Origin: Deltaproteobacteria bacterium
Lineage (GTDB): Bacteria; Desulfobacterota; JAFDED01
Direction of reading: 5' to 3'
DNA: 64,000 nt
Assembly: GCA_019310535.1 (NCBI GenBank)
Contig: JAFDED010000017.1
Span: 1-64,000 of the forward strand
Shown: in pieces, positions 1-10,289 of the stretch
How the letters are laid out: every line of letters begins with the position of its first letter
How positions within the stretch are numbered: the first letter of the stretch is position 1
The notes under the pieces: model-generated
Told to the model about the DNA's origin: nothing
What the model saw: the letters and a program-made list of their open reading frames with translations, nothing else
Databases searched by the model: none
Made by a program: the position numbers and the translations under genes

Positions 1-533
1 GCATGAGGAAAAAGAAGAAAAGATATTGAGCTTTCTCCCAGGAAGCAAAGGATTATGACTTCGCAATCCCTTCATGATCTTTTTGATAACCTATTTTTCA
101 GTGTGAACTAAATAGCTCAAAATGATCGCGGATTCGTGATCAGGAATGCACGTTACATATTTTCATACAGGTGTGATAGCAGAATGCACCCTTTTGGGGC
201 TTCGGCCGGCCACGCCCTTCTATCTTTTCGGATTCGGTTCAGCGAAATACAATAATTTCTGCAACTTCCACGCCAATATCATCAAAGCATTCACAACGAT
301 AGCCCAGTAAACAACACTGGGGAATTCTTGACATGAATCCATCGGAATGCTATGGTAAAAATGTTGAACAATTTATTGACTGAGGGGTGCGGGAACCTTT
401 CAGCCAGTGGAGAAACACCAATTAATCCTGCACGCCACTATCGGTCGATTTTCACGGTTGGAGGGATAAAGACGCTGTTATCAGTTCGCCTGGAAAAAGT
501 CTTCTGCCTTCCCCGCTTACGAAATTCAGTCGA

Positions 534-1349
534 ATGTATAAGCATAACCGGACCATGGGGCCGATTTATCAATTCCGAATCCTTGGCAAATTATTATTTG
601 CTGCAGCCTTGATGCCCATCCTGTTGGCAGCCCCTCATGCAAGTCCCGCCCCAAAAGGAGGAGAGGATGCCTATACCATTGTCAAGAATTCCTATGATTA
701 CTGGCGCGGGGACAAAAGCTATGCGGAGATGGATATGGTTATCCACCGCCCCGAATGGGAGCGGAAGATGTCCATGCGGGCGTGGACCCAGGGCGAGGAT
801 AAGACCTTGGTCCTCATTACTTCCCCGCCCAAGGACAGGGGCAGCGGAACCTTGAGGTTAGGACGGCAGATGTGGAACTACATCCCCGCCATCAGGCGCA
901 CTATCAAGCTTCCGCCATCCATGATGGCTCAGGCCTGGATGGGCTCAGACTTCTCCAATAACGACCTGGCGAAGGCGGACAGCATTCTGGTGGATTATAC
1001 TCACCGGATCGTGCGAACCGACCTTCGTGACGGACACACGGTTTTCACCATCGAATCCACGCCAAAGCCCAATGCGCCGGTGGTCTGGGGGAAAGAGATC
1101 CTTGAGATCAGGGACGATTATATATTTCTGAGCGAGTCATTTTATGACGAGGAGTACAAGCTGGTGAAGGTCATGAGGACCGAGAAGATCCAGCCCATGG
1201 GCGGGCGCCTGTTCCCCGCAGTTTGGCGGATGAAAAAGGCCGACCGTCCCGACGAGTATACCCTGATCGTGTATCGATCACTTGATTTCTCTCCCCGCCT
1301 GCCGCCCGGGCTTTTTACCCTCCAGCGACTCAAAAATCCCAGGATGTGA
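534..1349 (+). CDS. outer membrane lipoprotein-sorting (LolA-like) periplasmic protein
   Basis: ORF with hydrophobic N-terminus; pattern AYTIVKNSYDYWRGDKSYAEMDMVIHRPEWERKMSMRAWTQGEDKTLV...PPKDRGSGTLRLGRQMWNYIPAIRRTIKLPPSMM typical of the LolA-like lipoprotein-sorting family; start codon uncertain. Confidence 0.8.
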   Translation: MYKHNRTMGPIYQFRILGKLLFAAALMPILLAAPHASPAPKGGEDAYTIVKNSYDYWRGDKSYAEMDMVIHRPEWERKMSMRAWTQGEDKTLVLITSPPKDRGSGTLRLGRQMWNYIPAIRRTIKLPPSMMAQAWMGSDFSNNDLAKADSILVDYTHRIVRTDLRDGHTVFTIESTPKPNAPVVWGKEILEIRDDYIFLSESFYDEEYKLVKVMRTEKIQPMGGRLFPAVWRMKKADRPDEYTLIVYRSLDFSPRLPPGLFTLQRLKNPRM

Positions 1350-1352
1350 TGC

Positions 1353-2591
1353 ATGGGCATGACCATTACCATCGCCTGGCGCAACGTCTGGCGCAACACC
1401 CGCCGGTCTGTGCTCACGCTCTGTGCCATCGCCTTCGCAACGATCCTGATGATATTCATGGTCTCGATGCAGTTAGGCGGCTATGAAACCATGATATACA
1501 ACACCGTCAGCATCCATACAGGCCACCTGCAGCTCCAGCGCAAAGGGTACCAGGAGCAACACAAGATTCACCAGGCTATTGATGACCCGCAGGCTTACAT
1601 GAAGACCATCCAGAGCGTGGCAGGCGTGGACGCCATCACCCCCAGGGTAAAGGCCTTCGCCCTGGCATCCACCCAAAAGGCCACATATGGTTGTTTGATC
1701 ATCGGCATTGATCCGGAGAGCGAGGCCCGTGTTTCCACCCTTGCCAGAGTGATCCAGGAGGGACGATATCTCACTCCCGGCGACAGCGACGGCGCTCTGC
1801 TCGGTCGGATCCTTGCGCAAAACCTCGGGGCACGGGTGGGGGACGAACTGGTGATCCTGGGCCAGGGCATGGACGGCTCCACCGCCGCCGCCATTTTGAG
1901 GGTCCAAGGCATCTACCGGTCCGGGATGGACGAGTTCGATCGCTCAGTGGTCAACATCCCCATCGAAACCGCCGAGGACGTGTTTTCCACCAGGGGGAAG
2001 GTTCACGAGATCGTCATTACCACCAAAGATTTCTCTGGACTTACCCGTCTTGCGCGCGCCATTCGCAAACGGCTGTCCTCACTGCCGGGGGCTGACAAGC
2101 TGGTGGTCTTGACGTGGGACCAGATCCTGCCCGGCCTCAAACAGGGCATCCAACTGGACATGATAAGCGGATGGATTTTCTACATGATCCTGATCCTGGT
2201 TGTTGCCTTCGGAACTCTCAACACGTTTCTCATGGCGATCCTTGAAAGGACGAGGGAATTCGGCGTAATGATGGCCATGGGGTGTGCAAAAAAGAGGATC
2301 GTGGTGATGATCCTGGCGGAAACCGTTGTTTTGACAGGCCTGGGGCTTATCATCGGTATAGTCCTGGGATGCGGGGTTACCTATTATTACCAGGTGCACG
2401 GCATAGTGTTCGAAGAAATAGCCGATGTAATGGGACAGTGGGGCCTGCCGCCGGAAATCCGCCCACGGCTCTCACTGATCAGTATCGTGCTGGGACCGCT
2501 GATAATATCCGGCATCTCTTTTCTGGTGGGCCTCTATCCCGCGTGGAGGGTTCGTTCTCTGCACGCAGCCAGCGCCCTTAAGACATGGTAA
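1353..2591 (+). CDS. ABC transporter permease (FtsX/MacB/LolCE-like)
   Basis: MTIAWRNVWRNTRRS N-terminus, periplasmic domain, C-terminal TM helices with LERTREFGVMMAMGCAKKRI. Confidence 0.88.
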   Translation: MGMTITIAWRNVWRNTRRSVLTLCAIAFATILMIFMVSMQLGGYETMIYNTVSIHTGHLQLQRKGYQEQHKIHQAIDDPQAYMKTIQSVAGVDAITPRVKAFALASTQKATYGCLIIGIDPESEARVSTLARVIQEGRYLTPGDSDGALLGRILAQNLGARVGDELVILGQGMDGSTAAAILRVQGIYRSGMDEFDRSVVNIPIETAEDVFSTRGKVHEIVITTKDFSGLTRLARAIRKRLSSLPGADKLVVLTWDQILPGLKQGIQLDMISGWIFYMILILVVAFGTLNTFLMAILERTREFGVMMAMGCAKKRIVVMILAETVVLTGLGLIIGIVLGCGVTYYYQVHGIVFEEIADVMGQWGLPPEIRPRLSLISIVLGPLIISGISFLVGLYPAWRVRSLHAASALKTW

Positions 2592-2646
2592 AGAACATTC
2601 ACCGACAGGCAAGAAAGCCGGTTGAAGGACATTTCGAAAAACTCTA

Positions 2647-3867
2647 ATGAACGCTGTTTTCAGAATGGCATGGCGCAATATCTGGCGCAACCCGCGGCGC
2701 ACATTGATCATCCTCATCGCGACCGTAGTCGGTGTGTGGGGATTGCTCATGGCCGCGGCCTTCAGCTACGGGATCAAGGAGCAGATGATTCGTGATTCCC
2801 TCATGGACCTTACCGGCCACATCCAGATACACGCTCATGGGTATCATCAGGACCCGGTGATACAGAACAGCATGGACAACCCCGCGCCGGCTCTTAAAGC
2901 ATTGCGTTCAGTCCCAGGTATCCGCGCTTTCGCCATGCGGGTGCGGGTCCCCGGCATGGTCATGGACGCTCGCAACTCGACGGGTATCACCATCGTGGGT
3001 ATCGATCCGGCCGCCGAAGCCATTGTGTCCTTCATCGGCCGCGCCGTGAGGCAAGGTACATATTTAAAACCCGGCGACATTCATAAAATCATCATCGGCA
3101 GGAAGCTGGCGGAGAAGTTCGCCACCGGCCTCGGCAAGAAGCTTGTTCTGATATCACAGGACGCCCAGGGGGAAATGAGCTCTTACGCCTTTCGGATACA
3201 GGGGATATATCAGGCCCCCTACGCAAGTCAGGAAGAAAAATACGCCTTTATAACCCTCGAGGCCGCGCGGGATATGCTGGGCCTTGGTAATAAATTGTCC
3301 GAACTGGCCATCATCGCCCATGACCGGGCGGACGTACCTGGAATCCGTGCCGCCCTCCGGGCATCCCTTTCCGAGGACTTTGAGGTCCTGGACTACAAAG
3401 AGATGCTTCCCTTCGTCATGGCTGTGCTCGAAATGTACGACACATTTTTAATCCTCTGGTTTGCCACCATTTTTGTAGCCCTTGCTTTTGGTATCGTCAA
3501 TACACTTTTAATGGCGGTATTCGAACGCTTCAGGGAGTTCGGGATTATGAAGGCCATGGGGATGAAACCGGTGTGGATCGTGATGCTCGTGTTGCTGGAG
3601 TCGCTCTGGCTCAGCATAATAGGCATCGCAGCGGGAAACCTGGTAGGCTGGTTGACTCTCATGCCGCTCTCTGACGGGCTTGACCTGTCGCGATTTGCAC
3701 AGGGGGCGGATTACTTTGGGATGGCCCATGTTATCTATCCCTCCATAACTCCCGGCGTCCTTTTGTGGAGCGACATGACGGTTTTGGCGCTGGGAGTGGC
3801 GGCTGGGCTGTACCCTGCCCTCCGTGCCGGGCGATTCAGGCCTGTGGAGGCACTGGCACGTGTGTGA
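2647..3867 (+). CDS. ABC transporter permease (FtsX/MacB/LolCE-like)
   Basis: MAWRNIWRNPRRTLIIL, FERFREFGIMKAMGMKP; paralogous to preceding ORF. Confidence 0.88.
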   Translation: MNAVFRMAWRNIWRNPRRTLIILIATVVGVWGLLMAAAFSYGIKEQMIRDSLMDLTGHIQIHAHGYHQDPVIQNSMDNPAPALKALRSVPGIRAFAMRVRVPGMVMDARNSTGITIVGIDPAAEAIVSFIGRAVRQGTYLKPGDIHKIIIGRKLAEKFATGLGKKLVLISQDAQGEMSSYAFRIQGIYQAPYASQEEKYAFITLEAARDMLGLGNKLSELAIIAHDRADVPGIRAALRASLSEDFEVLDYKEMLPFVMAVLEMYDTFLILWFATIFVALAFGIVNTLLMAVFERFREFGIMKAMGMKPVWIVMLVLLESLWLSIIGIAAGNLVGWLTLMPLSDGLDLSRFAQGADYFGMAHVIYPSITPGVLLWSDMTVLALGVAAGLYPALRAGRFRPVEALARV

Positions 3868-3978
3868 CGGATACCAGGAATACCCGAGAAATGTTTACAC
3901 GTAACAGGATAATGAATGCTGCCCATTCTGTTATTCTATCGGATATTCTATCGGAAAACTTTTTCTCTGGGTCAATAG

Positions 3979-4665
3979 ATGGAAATTGTTAGTTGCCTTA
4001 AGGTGGAAAAAATCTACCGACAGGATCACCTGCAGGTTCCGGCCTTGCGGGGGATCGACATGGCTGTGGACCGGGGAGAGTTTTTGGCCCTGGCGGGGCC
4101 GTCGGGCTCAGGCAAGACCACGCTGCTGAATCTCATCGGCGGCCTGGATCGGCCCACAGCCGGGGAGGTCCTGATCGAGGGTGTCCCGCTTGAAGGACTG
4201 AGCGAAAGCGCTCTGGCCCGGCTGCGGCTCGAGAAAATCGGCTTCGTATTCCAGGCCTACAACCTCATCCCGGTGCTCAGCGCTCTGGAAAACGTTGAGT
4301 TTATCATGCTCCTCCAGGGAATCCCCTCTGACGAGCGAAAGGAAAGGGCTCATAGAATCCTGCAGGAAGTCGGGCTGGAAGAGATGATCCATAGAAGACC
4401 GTCCCAGTTGTCGGGCGGTCAGCAGCAGCGGGTGGCCGTTGCCCGTTCCATTGTGGCCAATCCGCACCTCGTCCTGGCTGATGAACCCACCGCCAACCTC
4501 GACTCCAAAAACGGGCACGACCTCCTGGATATGATGCAACGTCTCAATGAGGAAAAGAACATCACATTCATCTTCTCCACACACGATCATCAAGTCATGG
4601 AGCGGGCGCGCCGACTCATCCAACTCAGGGACGGGAAAGTGGTTGATGATCAGCACCGTCGGTAA
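3979..4665 (+). CDS. ABC transporter ATP-binding protein (LolD/MacB-type)
   Basis: Walker A GPSGSGKTTLLN, signature LSGGQQQRVAVARS, Walker B LVLADEPTANLD. Confidence 0.93.
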   Translation: MEIVSCLKVEKIYRQDHLQVPALRGIDMAVDRGEFLALAGPSGSGKTTLLNLIGGLDRPTAGEVLIEGVPLEGLSESALARLRLEKIGFVFQAYNLIPVLSALENVEFIMLLQGIPSDERKERAHRILQEVGLEEMIHRRPSQLSGGQQQRVAVARSIVANPHLVLADEPTANLDSKNGHDLLDMMQRLNEEKNITFIFSTHDHQVMERARRLIQLRDGKVVDDQHRR

Positions 4666-6004
4666 ACAGATGACCGTCGCTATTCTGGTGGTGCTGATGG
4701 CGCCGGGGTTTTCACAGGGAATTGATGTTTCCCTCGGCCCGGATTTGTCCCTTCATCTCGGTGGGTTTCTCAAGGATACTATTTCCATTTCCCACCCGAT
4801 GGATGCATGGTCGGAACTGGGCATCGATCACAGCGATACGTTCCGGGACAATCAAAGCCTGGTGCGGCTTGAGGCCGAGCTTTTCCGGGGCCGGGCTGCC
4901 TCTCTGAAGTTTCATTATGAGCTGTTCTGGGCAGTGGGGGATACCCAGCGTTCAAGCAGGGCTTTACGAGACGCCCTCGATTCGAAACTGCAGCCGTTCT
5001 TTGGCGCTGACTCAATTAGCCTCCTCGCTCAGCCCGGCATTATCCCTGATGACCCGCCTGATCGTTTGCTGGACCTCACCAGCGTGATTCACGAAGACGA
5101 TAACCAGGTGCTGGTCCATCGCCTGGATCGCCTGGTGCTGACTCTGTTTCCTTCGTGGGGCACGGTCTCCGTGGGACGACAGGCCGTCACATGGGGCAAC
5201 GGGTTCCTGTTCAACCCCATGGACCTGCTCAACCCGTTTCCGCCCACAACTATCGACCGTGATGTCAAGCCGGGAACCGACCTCATTTCTGTGGAGGCTC
5301 TTCTGGGGGGACTGGGAAGCATCCAGACGGTGGTTGTGCCACGGCAGGATCTGGAGCGTGAAAGCCTTGACGCTGATCGCTCATCCTTTGCGGCCAGGTT
5401 TCACACACACAAGGGGGAAACCGAGTTCGACCTCATGGGTGCGCATCACTTCCAGGACAACGTTGTGGGCGTGGGCGTCATCGGCTACCTGAGCGGAGCG
5501 GCATGGCGGGTCAATGCCACCTGGACCCATCTCAACACAAAGGTTTCCGGAGAGAAAGATTATCCATCACTGGTGGCCAACATTGACTATGCATTCACAT
5601 GGAGGGTCAACTTCTATACGTTCGTTGAGTACTTCCACAACGGTATCGGCACTCGTCGCAAGGAAGAGTACGCGCGGCTGCTTACACTCCCTTCGGTCCG
5701 GGACAGGCTCGCTCGCGGAGAGATTTTCAATGTGGGCAAGAATTACGGTTCCTGGTTTATCCGCGCGGAGCTTCATCCCCTGCTGAATCTTGATCTGACA
5801 ACCCTGATCAACCTGGACGACGGGAGTGGCATTGCACAGCCGCGGCTGGTCTGGAACGCTGTATCGAATCTGTTTGTCACCGCAGGAGTGAACTGGGCCT
5901 GGGGAAGCCGCGGAACAGAGTTCGGCGGAATCGAAATTCCCGGCACTGACAGCACCCCGGCAACGCCCGACCAGGTTTTCGTCTTCGCCAAATATTACTT
6001 CTGA
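4646..6004 (+). CDS. putative outer-membrane beta-barrel protein
   Basis: Signal peptide MTVAILVVLMAPGFSQG, alternating aromatic/hydrophobic segments, C-terminal phenylalanine (FVFAKYYF); ATG at 4646 or 4670 is preferred over the ORF start at 4547. Confidence 0.6.
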   Translation: MISTVGKQMTVAILVVLMAPGFSQGIDVSLGPDLSLHLGGFLKDTISISHPMDAWSELGIDHSDTFRDNQSLVRLEAELFRGRAASLKFHYELFWAVGDTQRSSRALRDALDSKLQPFFGADSISLLAQPGIIPDDPPDRLLDLTSVIHEDDNQVLVHRLDRLVLTLFPSWGTVSVGRQAVTWGNGFLFNPMDLLNPFPPTTIDRDVKPGTDLISVEALLGGLGSIQTVVVPRQDLERESLDADRSSFAARFHTHKGETEFDLMGAHHFQDNVVGVGVIGYLSGAAWRVNATWTHLNTKVSGEKDYPSLVANIDYAFTWRVNFYTFVEYFHNGIGTRRKEEYARLLTLPSVRDRLARGEIFNVGKNYGSWFIRAELHPLLNLDLTTLINLDDGSGIAQPRLVWNAVSNLFVTAGVNWAWGSRGTEFGGIEIPGTDSTPATPDQVFVFAKYYF

Positions 6005-6230
6005 GCCCCTTGAGATCCCTCACCGTTCCCAACCGTTATCGATACCTGGCTCGAAGTAACAAATATTCTATGCTGGTACGCTCAATTAATGGAAATCTTT
6101 TCCCCGCCCTTGCATGATAACAGATATATCTCTTGACAATAACCACGTATGGCATATAAAACTTTCTCTTGACGGGCGATGCCGTTTTATCGCCCGGCCG
6201 ATCTCATATCAGCGGGAGGAAAAACCGTTC

Positions 6231-7244
6231 ATGGAGGAGGGATTGCACAACCTTGAATCCGAAGCCCTGACGTCCCTTGGCGACATCCGGGAGAGAAAGG
6301 CCCTTGAAGCATGGTACCGGAGTTACCTGGGCAAAAAAGGCGCGATCACGGAAATGCTGCGGGGACTGGGCCGTCTGCCGGCCGAGGAAAGACCGCGAGC
6401 GGGACAAACGATTCACCGCGTCAAAGAACGTCTTGAAAGCGCATACAGAGGCCGGCAAAAGGAAATTGAAGACATCGGCCAGCTCTCGGAGTCCGTTGAC
6501 ATAACGCTCCCCGGTCGCCCCATAGGGCCGGGCTGCCTTCATCTGAGCACCAAAGTGCTGCGGGAGATATATGCCGTCTTCGCGCAGATGGGTTTCCAGA
6601 TCTACGAGGCGCCGGACGTGGAAACCGACGAGCTCAACTTCGAGCTGCTCAACATGCCGCCGTACCACCCGGCCCGGGACATGTGGGACACCTTCTGGGT
6701 GAGCGACAAGGTGCTCCTGCGGACCCACACCTCGCCGGGCCAGATTCGCGCCATGAGGGAGTTTTACCCGGAACCCATCAGGGTGATCCTGCCCGGGAAG
6801 TGCTATCGCTACGAACAGATTACGGCCCGCTCCGAGCACCAGTTTTTCCAGGTCGAGGGTCTGGCCATCGGGCATAACATCACCCTTACGGACCTGAAAG
6901 GGACCATGATATTCGCTGCCCGGCAGTTGTTCGGCGCCGAGCGAAAGGTGCGGTTCAGGGGCAGTTACTTCCCCTTCACCGAGCCAAGCGTCGAGGTGGA
7001 CATGGACTGCATCCTGTGCGAAGGACAGGGGTGCCGGGTCTGCAAGCACTCGGGCTGGCTGGAGATCGCCGGTGCGGGCATGGTCCACCCGGTGGTCCTG
7101 GAAAACGGCGGCTACGACCCATCTCAATGGACCGGCTTCGCCTTTGGGCTGGGCGTGGAGCGGCCGGCCATGCTCAAGCACAACATCGACGACATCCGGC
7201 ATTTTTATCGAAACGACCTGCGGTTTTTGAGGCAGTTTGGGTAG
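6231..7244 (+). CDS. pheS: phenylalanine--tRNA ligase alpha subunit
   Basis: FFQVEGLAIG, GSYFPFTEPSVEVDMDC, GWLEIAGAGMVHPVVLENGGYDPSQWTGFAFGLGVERPAMLKHNIDDIRHFYRNDLRFLRQFG; ATG 6231 preferred. Confidence 0.95.
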   Translation: MEEGLHNLESEALTSLGDIRERKALEAWYRSYLGKKGAITEMLRGLGRLPAEERPRAGQTIHRVKERLESAYRGRQKEIEDIGQLSESVDITLPGRPIGPGCLHLSTKVLREIYAVFAQMGFQIYEAPDVETDELNFELLNMPPYHPARDMWDTFWVSDKVLLRTHTSPGQIRAMREFYPEPIRVILPGKCYRYEQITARSEHQFFQVEGLAIGHNITLTDLKGTMIFAARQLFGAERKVRFRGSYFPFTEPSVEVDMDCILCEGQGCRVCKHSGWLEIAGAGMVHPVVLENGGYDPSQWTGFAFGLGVERPAMLKHNIDDIRHFYRNDLRFLRQFG

Positions 7245-7272
7245 AACAGAGAAACTTGAAAAGCCCCAAGAA

Positions 7273-7497
7273 ATGATCGAATTACAATACCCCCTGATAA
7301 TTGAGGCAACGGAAGAAGAGGACTTCTTTGGATTTTATTCTCCGGAGTTAGAGAGTTTTACAGGGATAGGGCATTATATAGAGGATTGTCTGTATAAAAC
7401 AAAGTGGGGGATGATAGAACATATTAATCTGTTAAAAGGAAAAGGACCGCCTGTTCCTGAATCTAATGCTTTTGCGAAGTATATGGCGGTTCAATAG
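7273..7497 (+). CDS. small HicB-like (type II antitoxin-like) protein
   Basis: MIELQYPLIIEATEEEDFFGFYSPELESFTGIGHYIEDCLYKTKWGMIEHINLLKGKGPPVPESNAF resembles the HicB partial RNase H-like fold. Confidence 0.6.
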   Translation: MIELQYPLIIEATEEEDFFGFYSPELESFTGIGHYIEDCLYKTKWGMIEHINLLKGKGPPVPESNAFAKYMAVQ

Positions 7498-7554
7498 CGG
7501 CTGAGGCCTTTTCCTGGCTGTGAAACAATTTCGGGGTATCAGGAGACATTACGC

Positions 7555-10074
7555 ATGAAATTTTCTCTGCGCTGGCTTGGTGAATATGTGGATATTGAAG
7601 ATGTGCCCGTGGAGCACCTGGCATCGCGCCTGACCAATGCCGGGCTGGAGGTGGAATCCATCGAGACCATCGGGGAGTTCTGGGATCGGGATAAGGTCCT
7701 CATCGGCGAAATGGTGGAGGTGCGGCCCCATCCCAACGCCGACCGCCTCTGCCTGGCCACGGTCAATTACGGCAGGGAGGAACCCATCACGGTGGTCTGC
7801 GGCGCGCCTAACGCCCTGGTCTATAGAGACCGTGTCATGGATCGCCTGCCCAGGGTCGCGCTTGCGCTGGAAGGGGCCCGGCTGATCGATGCATACAATG
7901 AGGAGCGGCCTCTCACGGTGTTGAAACCGGCCACCATCCGCGGCGTCCGGTCCCACGGCATGGTCTGCTCCGAGCGCGAGCTGGGCCTCGGTGACGCCCA
8001 CGAGGGCATCATCTACCTGCCTGACGACGCACCCGTGGGAGCACCGTTGCAGGATTACCTGGGGGACGCGCTGATCGAGTTCGACATCAAAGGGGGATTC
8101 GGACATCTCCAGTGCGCTTACGGCATCGCCAGGGAACTGGCCGCCCTGCTGGACCGCCCCCTGAAGCGCGACATTTTTGGCGTGCTGAAGCGGAATCCGC
8201 CCCGGGAGATCGCCATAAACACCCAGTTTCTCGAGCTGGCCATTGATGACCCCGACCTGTGCGCGCGATACACGGGATTTCTCATCGAGGGGGTCAAAAT
8301 AGGGCCTGCTCCGTTCTGGATGCAGCGGCGCCTGACCATGTACGGCATGCGCCCCATCAACGTCATAGTGGACATCACCAACTACGTGATGCTGGAGATG
8401 GGGCAGCCTCTCCACGCATTCGATTATTGGAAGCTCCGCGCCCGGCCTGGCGGGGATAAACCGGCCATCATCGTTCGCCGCGCCCGGCCGGGTGAAACCA
8501 TCCAGACCCTGGACGGGGTGGAGCGTCTCCTGGACAAAGAAATGCTCCTTATCACCGATGGGGGAGGCCCGGTGGCCGTGGCAGGTGTCATGGGAGGGCT
8601 GGAAAGTGAGGTGAACGAAAAGACCACCGATATCCTGCTTGAGTCGGCCAATTTCAACTTTCTCAACATCCGGCGGACCACCCAGATGTTGAAGCTGCCC
8701 AGCGAGGCCTCGGCGCGATTCGGCAAGGGTATCGACCCGGACCTGGCCATCCACGCCGGAGCGCGTGCGGCATATCTCATGGCCCAACTGGCCGGGGGCA
8801 AAGTCCACCCGTCGGTGGGAGATATCTATCCGGGCCGGAGGGAACACACTGTCCTGGAGCTGTCATCCCGGGAAGTATCCCGGATACTGGGCGTGGATAT
8901 CCCTGTCCAGGAGTCGATCCGCATCCTCCGATCGCTGGAGTTCGCAGTCGAGCAGGAGAGGGAAGGAACCCTTCGGGTCTCGGTCCCGGGGCATAGACTG
9001 GACGTAACGCGGCCCGTGGACCTGGTGGAAGAAATCGGCCGTATCTGGGGATATGACCGCATGCCCTCCACCCTCATGCAGGACGAACTGCCGCCCCAGA
9101 GGCGGAATCTCCGGCTGGAGGGCCGGGAGGCGCTGCGCGACCTCCTGGCGGGATGCGGCCTGGACGAGGTCATCACGTATTCCCTCATCAACATCCAGGA
9201 CGAGTGCCGTCTCATCCCCGGCAACCCGGCTCCCGACCCTCGGCAGTATGTAGCCGTCCGCAATCCCCTTTCCGCCGAGAGGGTTCATCTGCGTCGCACG
9301 CTTCTGCCGGGCCTCATCCACACCGCGCGGGAAAACCTCCGTTTCACGGAACGGGTGGCGATCTTCGAGATCGGCAGCGTCTACTGGCCCCGACACGGGG
9401 AGCGGCTTCCTGATGAACCCTTCCACCTCGGCCTCTTGATGGTGGGACCCCGGGATGTTCGGACATGGCTGCCCTCGCAGCACGGGCACACGATGGATTT
9501 TTTCGACATGAAAGGTCTGGTGGAGACGATAGTGGACCGAATAGGCATGGCGGGGGCCGTCTGGGAAAAGAGCACACATCCTGCACTTCATCCAGGCCGC
9601 GCCGCACAGGTAAGCAATGATCAGGGTGTGGGGGGGCACCTGGGAGAGCTCTCTCCCGCTGTCAGCAATGCCTTCGACCTTCCCGATAGGACGGTGGTCG
9701 TCGCGGAGTTCAACCTGGAGCTGCTCCTGCGCCACTGGGGCCATGCCAAACCCATGGCTCGCTTCTCCAACCAGCCCCCCATATTCGAGGACCTCGCAGT
9801 GGTTGTTGACGCCGCCGTCCCTGCGGCCCGAGTGGTACAGGGGATACGCGAAGCCGGCGGCGAGCTGCTTCAGAAAATAGAACTTTTTGATATGTACCGG
9901 GGACCCCAACTGGAGAAAGGCCGAAAAAGCCTCGCCTTTGCCCTGACATACCAATCCATGGACCGGACACTGAAAGATGAGGAAGCAGCACAGATCCGTC
10001 AGCGCATTCTCCGTCATCTCGAAAAAGAACTGGGAGCCGTCCTGCGGGGGCCTGGGGTGGCACCTCCACGATGA
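7555..10074 (+). CDS. pheT: phenylalanine--tRNA ligase beta subunit
   Basis: MKFSLRWLGEYVDIEDVPVEHLASRLTNAGLEVESIE; tRNA-binding, B3/B4, B5 and C-terminal ferredoxin-fold anticodon-binding domains. Confidence 0.96.
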   Translation: MKFSLRWLGEYVDIEDVPVEHLASRLTNAGLEVESIETIGEFWDRDKVLIGEMVEVRPHPNADRLCLATVNYGREEPITVVCGAPNALVYRDRVMDRLPRVALALEGARLIDAYNEERPLTVLKPATIRGVRSHGMVCSERELGLGDAHEGIIYLPDDAPVGAPLQDYLGDALIEFDIKGGFGHLQCAYGIARELAALLDRPLKRDIFGVLKRNPPREIAINTQFLELAIDDPDLCARYTGFLIEGVKIGPAPFWMQRRLTMYGMRPINVIVDITNYVMLEMGQPLHAFDYWKLRARPGGDKPAIIVRRARPGETIQTLDGVERLLDKEMLLITDGGGPVAVAGVMGGLESEVNEKTTDILLESANFNFLNIRRTTQMLKLPSEASARFGKGIDPDLAIHAGARAAYLMAQLAGGKVHPSVGDIYPGRREHTVLELSSREVSRILGVDIPVQESIRILRSLEFAVEQEREGTLRVSVPGHRLDVTRPVDLVEEIGRIWGYDRMPSTLMQDELPPQRRNLRLEGREALRDLLAGCGLDEVITYSLINIQDECRLIPGNPAPDPRQYVAVRNPLSAERVHLRRTLLPGLIHTARENLRFTERVAIFEIGSVYWPRHGERLPDEPFHLGLLMVGPRDVRTWLPSQHGHTMDFFDMKGLVETIVDRIGMAGAVWEKSTHPALHPGRAAQVSNDQGVGGHLGELSPAVSNAFDLPDRTVVVAEFNLELLLRHWGHAKPMARFSNQPPIFEDLAVVVDAAVPAARVVQGIREAGGELLQKIELFDMYRGPQLEKGRKSLAFALTYQSMDRTLKDEEAAQIRQRILRHLEKELGAVLRGPGVAPPR

Positions 10075-10289
10075 CCATCCCCCCCGGTGGCATATTGTTA
10101 AGTAGAGTCAAGGAGCAGGAGACAACGATCAGGGTTTGGCCCACCGCTGTTCCAGGATTTCCCCGTTGTGGCTCATTATCCGCATGCCGTTCATTTCATC
10201 ATCCCCCCTGGGGTAGCACTTGACAAAACCAGTGATTTCCTAATAATGATATTAAAACCAATCATGCCAAGAGAAGGAGGACAACCGAA

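Noticed and set aside
352-612. 86-aa ORF at left edge
   Set aside because: No recognisable domain; overlaps the start of the LolA-like gene.
6204-7202. 332-aa minus-strand ORF
   Set aside because: Antisense to pheS, which has clear family motifs; artefact of GC-rich codon usage.
7549-8847. 432-aa minus-strand ORF
   Set aside because: Antisense to pheT; no recognisable domain.
8863-10017. 384-aa minus-strand ORF
   Set aside because: Antisense to pheT; no recognisable domain.
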